This document shows, piece after piece, positions 58,576 through 64,000 of a DNA stretch of 64,000 nt. Within the stretch, counting starts at the first letter, position 1, and the number at the start of each line of letters is the position of its first letter. The stretch comes from Streptomyces rimosus subsp. rimosus (GTDB lineage: Bacteria; Actinomycetota; Actinomycetes; Streptomycetales; Streptomycetaceae), in assembly GCF_000720725.1 (NCBI RefSeq), contig NZ_JOCQ01000003.1:62001-126000 (forward strand), in the 5' to 3' direction. The notes beneath the pieces are model-generated. The model was not told the DNA's origin. It ran no database searches and saw only the letters and a program-made list of their open reading frames with translations. The position numbers were made by a program, and so were the translations under genes.

Positions 58576-60540
58576 TTATTCGGCTTCCGCCACCGGCTCC
58601 GCGAACTGTGCCGCGTACAGCCGTGCGTAGGCGCCGTCCGCGGCCAGCAGCGCGTCGTGGGTGCCCTGCTCGACGATCGCGCCGGATTCCATGACCAGGA
58701 TCAGGTCGGCGTCGCGGATCGTGGAGAGCCGGTGGGCGATGACGAAGCTGGTGCGGCCGGTGCGCAGCTGGGCCATGGCGTGCTGGATGAGGACTTCGGT
58801 GCGGGTGTCGACGGAGCTGGTGGCCTCGTCCAGGACCAGGATCGCGGGTTCGGCGAGGAAGGCGCGGGCGATGGTGATCAGCTGTTTCTCGCCCACCGAG
58901 ACGTTGGCGCCCTCGTCGTCGATGACGGTGTCGTAGCCGTCCGGGAGGGTGCGGACGAAGCGGTCCACGTGGGTGGCCTTCGCCGCCTCGATGATCTTGT
59001 CCATGGAGGTGCCCTCGGGCGCGCCGTAGGCGATGTTCTCGGCGATGGTGCCGCCGAAGAGCCAGGTGTCCTGGAGCACCATGCCGATGTTGGAGCGCAG
59101 CTCCTCACGGCTCATCGCCTGGATGTCCACGCCGTCCAGGGTGATCCGGCCGCCGCGCACCTCGTAGAAGCGCATGAGCAGGTTGACCAGCGTGGTCTTG
59201 CCGGCACCGGTCGGGCCGACGATCGCGACGGTCTGGCCCGGGTGGACGGCCAGCGACAGCTCGTCGATCAGGGGCTTGTCGTCCTCGTAGCGGAAGGAGA
59301 CGTCCTCGAAGACGACGTGGCCGCTGATGTGCGCGGGGCGCGCGGGCGCGGCGGCGTCCGGCTCCTGCTCGGCGGCGTCCAGCAGCTCGAAGACCCGCTC
59401 CGCCGAGGCGACGCCGGACTGCACCAGGTTGGCCATCGAGGCGACCTGGGTGAGCGGCTGGCTGAACTGCCGGGAGTACTGGATGAACGCCTGCACGTCG
59501 CCGATGGACAGCGCGCCGGAGGCGACGCGCAGGCCGCCGACCACCGCCACCAGGACGTAGTTCAGGTTGCCGATGAACATCATCGCGGGCTGGATGATGC
59601 CGGAGATGAACTGCGCCTTGAAGCCCGCCTCGTACAGGTCCTCGTTCTCCTTGCGGAACAGCTCGGCGGACTCCTTCTGCCGGCCGAAGACCTTGACCAG
59701 GGAGTGGCCGGTGTACATCTCCTCGATGTGCGCGTTCAGCTTGCCGGTGGTCTTCCACTGCTGGACGAACTGGGGCTGCGCCCGCTTGCCGACCTTGGTG
59801 GCGACGACGACCGAGACCGGGACGGTGACCAGTGCGACCAGCGCGAGCAGCGGCGAGATGAAGAACATCATCGCCAGCACGCCGACGATGGTCAGCAGCG
59901 AGGTGAGGATCTGGCTCAGGGTCTGCTGGAGGGTCTGCGCGATGTTGTCGATGTCGTTGGTGGCGCGGGAGAGGACCTCGCCGCGCGGCTGCTTGTCGAA
60001 GTAGCGCAGCGGCAGCCGCGCCAGCTTCTCCTCGACCTGCTCGCGCAGCCGGAAGACGGTGCGCTGCACCACCCGGGTGGCGATGCGGGCCTGGACGAAG
60101 CCGAAGACCGAGGCGCCCACGTAGATCAGGAAGACCCACATCAGGACCGTGCCGACGGCGTTGAAGTCGATGCCCTGGCCGGGGACGACCGGCATCGTGC
60201 CGAGCATGTCGGCCAGCCCGTTGTCGCCCCGGTCGCGCAGGTGGGCGACGGCCTGGTCCTTGGTGATGCCGCCGGGCAGCTGCCGGCCGACGATGCCCGC
60301 CACGATCAGGTCGGTGGCGTGGCCGAGGACCTTGGGGCCCAGCACGGACAGCGCGACGCTCAGCAGGCCGAGCACCACGGCCACCCACATGACGGCGCGC
60401 TCGGGCCGCATCTGCCGCAGCAGCCGCAGACCGGAGCCGCGGAAGTCCATGACCTTCTCGGTGGGCTGGCCGCCCATCATGCGTGCGGGCCCCGCGGCGG
60501 GCGCGGGCCCGCGCCGCTGTGGCGCCTGGTGGCTACTCAC
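58576..60540 (-). CDS. Heterodimeric ABC exporter subunit B (ATPase-competent half)
   Basis: 654 residues from GTG 60540, overlapping the stop of subunit A as GTGA. Six-helix exporter membrane domain then an NBD with Walker A GPTGAGKTT, signature altered to VSVGEKQ, Walker B ILVLDEATSS with the catalytic Glu, and the switch His in AHRLST. The altered signature pairs with subunit A's altered Walker B, a typical degenerate-site heterodimer (TM287/288-like). The substrate, perhaps a drug or lipid, is unknown. C-terminal repeats run into the 3' region. Confidence 0.9.
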   Translation of the reverse strand: MSSHQAPQRRGPAPAAGPARMMGGQPTEKVMDFRGSGLRLLRQMRPERAVMWVAVVLGLLSVALSVLGPKVLGHATDLIVAGIVGRQLPGGITKDQAVAHLRDRGDNGLADMLGTMPVVPGQGIDFNAVGTVLMWVFLIYVGASVFGFVQARIATRVVQRTVFRLREQVEEKLARLPLRYFDKQPRGEVLSRATNDIDNIAQTLQQTLSQILTSLLTIVGVLAMMFFISPLLALVALVTVPVSVVVATKVGKRAQPQFVQQWKTTGKLNAHIEEMYTGHSLVKVFGRQKESAELFRKENEDLYEAGFKAQFISGIIQPAMMFIGNLNYVLVAVVGGLRVASGALSIGDVQAFIQYSRQFSQPLTQVASMANLVQSGVASAERVFELLDAAEQEPDAAAPARPAHISGHVVFEDVSFRYEDDKPLIDELSLAVHPGQTVAIVGPTGAGKTTLVNLLMRFYEVRGGRITLDGVDIQAMSREELRSNIGMVLQDTWLFGGTIAENIAYGAPEGTSMDKIIEAAKATHVDRFVRTLPDGYDTVIDDEGANVSVGEKQLITIARAFLAEPAILVLDEATSSVDTRTEVLIQHAMAQLRTGRTSFVIAHRLSTIRDADLILVMESGAIVEQGTHDALLAADGAYARLYAAQFAEPVAEAE

Positions 60541-62270
60541 GCGGCCTCCTGCTCGGTGAGCTGGGACAGGACGATCTCCCGGTACGTCTCGTTGTCCGCC
60601 ATCAGTTCGGTGTGGGTGCCGGTGCCGACGACCCGGCCCTCGTCCAGGACCACGATGCGGTCGGCGCCGCGGATGGTGGAGACCCGCTGGGCGACGATCA
60701 CGACGGTGGCACGGCCCGTCTCGCGGGCCAGCGCGGCCCGCAGGGCTGCGTCGGTGGCGTAGTCCAGGGCCGAGAAGGAGTCGTCGAACAGGTAGATCTC
60801 CGGTTTGCGCACCAGTGCCCGCGCTATGGCCAGACGCTGCCGCTGCCCGCCGGAGACGTTGCCGCCGCCCTGGGCTATCGGCGCGTTGAGACCGCCGTCC
60901 ATGGCCTCGACGAAGTCGCGGGCCTGCGCGGTCTGCAGCGCGTGCCACAGCTCCTCGTCGGTGGCGTCCGGGTTGCCGTAGCGCAGGTTCGTGGCGACGG
61001 TCCCGGAGAAGAGGTACGGCTTCTGGGGGACGAGGCCGATGACGGAGGCCAGCGTTTCGGGGGCGAGGGTGCGCACGTCCACGCCGTCCACCAGCACCTG
61101 GCCGCCGGTCGCGTCGAACAGCCGGGGCACCAGGCCCAGCAGGGTGGACTTGCCGCTGCCGGTGGAGCCGATGACGGCGGTGGTCTCCCCCGGCCGGGCG
61201 CGCAGCGAGATGTCCTTGAGGACCGGCTCCTCGGCGCCCGGGAAGCGGAACTCCACCCCGCGCAGTTCCAGTTCACCGTGCCGGCGCAGCTCGGTGACCG
61301 GGGCCTTCGGCGGGATGACGCTGCTGTCGGTGCCCAGCACCTCCTCGATGCGCTCGGCGCAGACCTCGGCGCGCGGCAGCATCATCACCATGAACGTCGC
61401 CATCATGATCGACATGAAGATGTACATCAGATAGCTGAGGAAGGCGGTCAGCGCGCCGATCTGCATGCCACCGCTGTCGATGCGGTGCCCGCCGAACCAG
61501 ACCACCGCCACGCTGGAGACGTTCACGACCAGCATGACCAGCGGGAACATCAGCGACATCAGCCGGCCGGCGCGCAGCGAGACGTCATACAGGTCGTGGT
61601 TGGCACCCGCGAAACGCTCACGCTCGTACCCGTCGCGCACGAACGCCCGGATGACCCGTATACCGGTGATCTGCTCGCGCAGCACCCGGTTGACGGTGTC
61701 GATGCGCTCCTGCACACCGCGGAACAGCGGGCGCATCCGGCGCACGATCAGCGACACCAGGACCGCCAGCACCGGCACGATGACCAGGATCAGGCCGGAC
61801 AGCGGCACGTCCTGGTTGAGCGCCATCACCACGCCGCCGACGCACATGATGGGCGCCGCGACCATCATCGTGAACGTCATCAGGACCAGCATCTGGACCT
61901 GCTGCACGTCGTTGGTGGTACGGGTGATCAGGGACGGCGCGCCGAACCGGCCCACCTCACGGGCGGAGAAGGACTGCACCCGGTCGAAGACCGCGGCCCG
62001 GATGTCCCGGCCCAGCGCCATGGCCGTACGGGCGCCGAAGTACACCGCCCCTATGGAGCAGCAGATCTGCAGCAGCGTCACGCCGATCATGACGCCGCCG
62101 AGACCGACGATGTAGCCCATGTCCCCCTTGATGACGCCGTCGTCGATGATGTCGGCGTTCAGGGTGGGCAGGTAGAGGGTGGCCAGCGTCTGGATGAGCT
62201 GGAGCAGCACGATCAGGGATATGGGGCGCATATGGGGTCGCAGATGCGCCCGCGCCAATCGGACCAACAC
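60537..62270 (-). CDS. Heterodimeric ABC exporter subunit A (degenerate ATP site)
   Basis: 577 residues from GTG 62270 (weak AAAGG). Six-helix membrane domain (MRPISLIVLLQLIQTLATLY...), then an NBD with Walker A GSTGSGKST, signature VSGGQRQR, but Walker B LFDDSFS with Asp in place of the catalytic Glu and Gln in place of the switch His (AQRVST). This half should bind ATP without fast hydrolysis. First gene of a two-gene exporter operon, coupled to subunit B. Confidence 0.9.
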   Translation of the reverse strand: MLVRLARAHLRPHMRPISLIVLLQLIQTLATLYLPTLNADIIDDGVIKGDMGYIVGLGGVMIGVTLLQICCSIGAVYFGARTAMALGRDIRAAVFDRVQSFSAREVGRFGAPSLITRTTNDVQQVQMLVLMTFTMMVAAPIMCVGGVVMALNQDVPLSGLILVIVPVLAVLVSLIVRRMRPLFRGVQERIDTVNRVLREQITGIRVIRAFVRDGYERERFAGANHDLYDVSLRAGRLMSLMFPLVMLVVNVSSVAVVWFGGHRIDSGGMQIGALTAFLSYLMYIFMSIMMATFMVMMLPRAEVCAERIEEVLGTDSSVIPPKAPVTELRRHGELELRGVEFRFPGAEEPVLKDISLRARPGETTAVIGSTGSGKSTLLGLVPRLFDATGGQVLVDGVDVRTLAPETLASVIGLVPQKPYLFSGTVATNLRYGNPDATDEELWHALQTAQARDFVEAMDGGLNAPIAQGGGNVSGGQRQRLAIARALVRKPEIYLFDDSFSALDYATDAALRAALARETGRATVVIVAQRVSTIRGADRIVVLDEGRVVGTGTHTELMADNETYREIVLSQLTEQEAA

Positions 62271-62499
62271 CTTTCGAGCCTAAGCGAGCGATGACCACCG
62301 GCAATCGAATTTCCCGGCGCCACCCGAACGGGCCAGAGGGTTTTGCCAGAACTTGTCCGGACACCCGCCGCGGTCGACCGGAACGGGGGGCCTCGCGGCG
62401 TACGCCATCATGGAGGCACCCTGAACGACGCGACGACGTGACCACGTAACGACGCACGACGAACGACGAACAACGACGAACGACGACGAAGAGGCCGCC
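62271..62499. other. Divergent gap between ABC exporter operon and MoaD-like gene, with ACGACGA repeats
   Basis: Between about 62424 and 62490 the CGACGA/ACGACG word is repeated many times (for example GACGAACGACGAACAACGACGAACGACGACGAAG). The promoter for the ABC operon should be near 62280-62340. Confidence 0.5.
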
Positions 62500-62763
62500 G
62501 TGACAACAACAGGCACCGTGCGCTACTGGGCCGCGGCGAAAGCCGCCGCCGGCACCGCCGAGGAGCCGTACGCGGCGGCGACGCTCGCCGAGGCGCTGGC
62601 CGCGGCGCGCGAGCGGCACGCCGCGAACCCGGAGTTCGCCCGCGTCCTGCTGCGCTGTTCGTTCCTGGTGGACGGGGACCCGGTCGGCAGCCGCGATCAC
62701 GCGGCCGTCCGGCTGGCCGAGGGCGGCACCGTCGAGGTCCTGCCGCCGTTCGCGGGAGGATGA
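62500..62763 (+). CDS. MoaD/ThiS-type ubiquitin-like sulfur carrier
   Basis: 87 residues from GTG 62500 with GAAGAGG six bases upstream. Ubiquitin-like fold pattern (TVRYWAAAKAAAGTAEEPYA, TLAEALAAARERHA) ending in the diglycine FAGG needed for adenylation and thiocarboxylation. It could feed molybdopterin or thiamine-like sulfur transfer; no MoaE or ThiG is adjacent, so the pathway is open. Its stop overlaps a possible downstream ATG (ATGA). Confidence 0.85.
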   Translation: MTTTGTVRYWAAAKAAAGTAEEPYAAATLAEALAAARERHAANPEFARVLLRCSFLVDGDPVGSRDHAAVRLAEGGTVEVLPPFAGG

Positions 62764-62771
62764 GCGAGAGC

Positions 62772-64000
62772 ATGAGCGAGAACCAGTCGCCGAATCCGTA
62801 CGGGTCCTACGGGCCGTACGAGCCGCAGGACCAGCAGCAGCCGCAGCGCCCCGCCCCCGACCCGCAGGCGCCGTACGGGGCGCCCGGGACGTACGAGAAC
62901 AGCGGTGCGTACGGGGCGCAGGAGTCGCAGTCGTACGGCGGTTACGACGGCACGTACGGCCAGGCGCCGCAGCAGCCGTACGGGCAGCAGCCGCAGCAGT
63001 CGTACGGACAGCAGGCATACGGAACCCCGCCGTACGGGCAGCAACAGCACCAGCAGCATCCCCCGCAGCACAACTACGACGCGTACGGGCAGCCCCAGCA
63101 GACGGCCTGGCCCGCGGCGGCCGGACAACAGCAGCAGACCGGGCAGTACGGACAGCCGGGGCAGGGCGGGCAGTCCGGCCAGTACGCCACCGGCCACGAC
63201 GGCCGTCCGGGCTACGGCCAGGCCCCGGCCCAGGGCACTTCGTACGGACAGGACGCCTACGCCACGGGCGGCGGCCAGGACGACCCGCAGACCCAGATCT
63301 GGACGGCGCCGACCTGGGAGACCAGCACCGACCTGCCGGTCGTGAACCGACCCGGCCCGGGGACCGACCCGTCGGCCGCGGAAACCTCGTACCTGCCGAA
63401 GCAGAGCCCCGTGCCGGCCGCCGCGCGCAGCCCCCAGCCGCAGCCCCAGTCCCCGCCGCAGACCGGCGCGCGGTCGCGGCACCGGGGCGCGGCGGAGCCC
63501 GAGCGGCCGTCGGACGGGCCCGCGCCCGACCTGTCGCAGCTCGCGCCCAACCAGCGCGCCCGCGCCGAGGGCCGGTCGCCGATCATCCCGCCCGGCCTCC
63601 AGCCCGCGGCCGTCACCGCCGCGCTGGCCGCGCTCCTGGCGCTCGCCGCGCCGCTGCCCCGGGTGGCCCTGATGGTGCCGGTGGTGCTGCTCCAGGCCGT
63701 CACCGCGGCCGGCTGGTTCCGCCTCAACGGCATGTGGCCGGCCCGGCAGGGCATCGCGCTCGCCTTCCTGGCAGGTGTGACCACCGACATCGCGCTGCTG
63801 GCCACCGACCGCGAACAGGCGCCCGTGGTCGCCATCGGCACGCTCGGCGTCTGGTGCCTGTTCGTGCTGATCCTCCAGCTGCGCAACCGCAGCAGCGCCG
63901 ACGAGCGGATGTACGCGCTGACCGCGGGCCTCACCTCGACCGCCCTCACGGTGCTGGCCGCCGGCCAGCTGGCCGCCGCGGCGAGCGCGGTGACGGTGGG
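62772..64000 (+). CDS. Membrane protein with long Tyr/Gln/Gly-rich N-terminus (3' end outside window)
   Basis: Runs past the window end; at least 409 residues. ATG 62772 (GGAGG 12 bases upstream) is preferred over ATG 62760, whose ribosome binding site would touch the codon. Residues about 1-225 are low complexity, rich in Tyr, Gln, Gly and Pro (repeats of PYGQQ and SYGQ). About four hydrophobic helices follow (AVTAALAALLALAAPLPRVAL, MVPVVLLQAVTAAGWF, GIALAFLAGVTTDIALLA, VAIGTLGVWCLFVLILQL). It follows the MoaD-like gene closely and may share its transcript. Family not recognised. Confidence 0.75.
   Translation, partial: MSENQSPNPYGSYGPYEPQDQQQPQRPAPDPQAPYGAPGTYENSGAYGAQESQSYGGYDGTYGQAPQQPYGQQPQQSYGQQAYGTPPYGQQQHQQHPPQHNYDAYGQPQQTAWPAAAGQQQQTGQYGQPGQGGQSGQYATGHDGRPGYGQAPAQGTSYGQDAYATGGGQDDPQTQIWTAPTWETSTDLPVVNRPGPGTDPSAAETSYLPKQSPVPAAARSPQPQPQSPPQTGARSRHRGAAEPERPSDGPAPDLSQLAPNQRARAEGRSPIIPPGLQPAAVTAALAALLALAAPLPRVALMVPVVLLQAVTAAGWFRLNGMWPARQGIALAFLAGVTTDIALLATDREQAPVVAIGTLGVWCLFVLILQLRNRSSADERMYALTAGLTSTALTVLAAGQLAAAASAVTV

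Noticed and set aside
62424..62490. ACGACGA repeats as possible regulatory iterons
   Set aside because: No fixed unit length or conserved spacer; probably slippage in the divergent gap.

Overview
The window is high-GC actinobacterial DNA, almost certainly from a Streptomyces chromosome. Evidence for this is the pervasive G/C-ending codons, frequent GTG/TTG starts, mycothiol genes (mshA, mshD), CarD, GlnR, PhoR-PhoP, the shared sugar-ABC ATPase MsiK, and Streptomyces-specific cassettes such as DUF397/DUF5753-XRE/ATP-binding protein and a MEDS-STAS protein. From memory, the order msiK - rlmB - cysS - ispF/ispD - carD - phoP/phoR/phoU - gpm - mshA - ppk - mshD - 5'-nucleotidase - two-component/protease - lacI - glnR matches the SCO42xx-SCO41xx core region of S. 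coelicolor. I could not run that comparison.

Layout. (1) 1-5681 is an accessory block ending at tRNA-Thr(TGT) (5682-5755, minus). It holds a methylase-fold protein lacking a visible catalytic motif IV, a translationally coupled PP-loop (PAPS-reductase/DndC-like) protein, a frameshifted ParB-like gene, a frameshifted YgjP/zincin-like gene with a degenerate HExxH, and a small membrane protein. It looks like the decaying edge of an integrated element; no integrase is visible in the window. (2) 5868-14261: msiK behind a DasR-type (dre) palindrome, a small exported protein, a sugar nucleotidyltransferase, a DoxX protein, rlmB, cysS and an F420-type flavin-fold protein. (3) 14262-16402: ispF and ispD (overlapping; MEP isoprenoid pathway) and carD. 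(4) 17150-21078: a DUF461 lipoprotein, then phoP-phoR divergent from phoU across a PHO box, then a 37-residue Cys-rich metallothionein-like gene. (5) 21885-28363: asnB, gpmA, a Tat-exported hydrolase, and mshA with an overlapping YbjN gene.

(6) 28635-36603: a methyltransferase, an XRE regulator divergent from an aldo-keto reductase, Hsp20, a zinc-ribbon protein, and a polyphosphate operon (ppk, CHAD, NUDIX). (7) 36925-44725: a small secreted chaplin-like protein, an anti-sigma-type ATPase beside a MEDS-STAS protein, mshD, an exported 5'-nucleotidase, and two tandem META lipoproteins. (8) 44871-50911: small redox and glyoxalase-fold genes, a WhiJ-like cassette with two DUF397 genes, an NmrA-type oxidoreductase and a DUF2993 protein. 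(9) 51022-64000: a two-component system with a neighbouring trypsin-like protease, LacI, GlnR, an alpha/beta hydrolase, a heterodimeric ABC exporter, a MoaD-like protein and the start of a membrane protein with a long Tyr/Gln/Gly-rich tail.

Themes: phosphate (PhoRPU, PPK/CHAD, 5'-nucleotidase), nitrogen (GlnR, AsnB), amino-sugar/sugar uptake (MsiK with dre), and mycothiol (MshA, MshD). Most of the window is ordinary core chromosome. The unusual material is the left accessory block, the metallothionein-like gene after phoU, the MEDS-STAS/ATPase pair and the doubled DUF397 cassette. I did not find a clearly complete, undescribed system; the best candidate is the methylase-fold/PP-loop/ParB module at the left edge.
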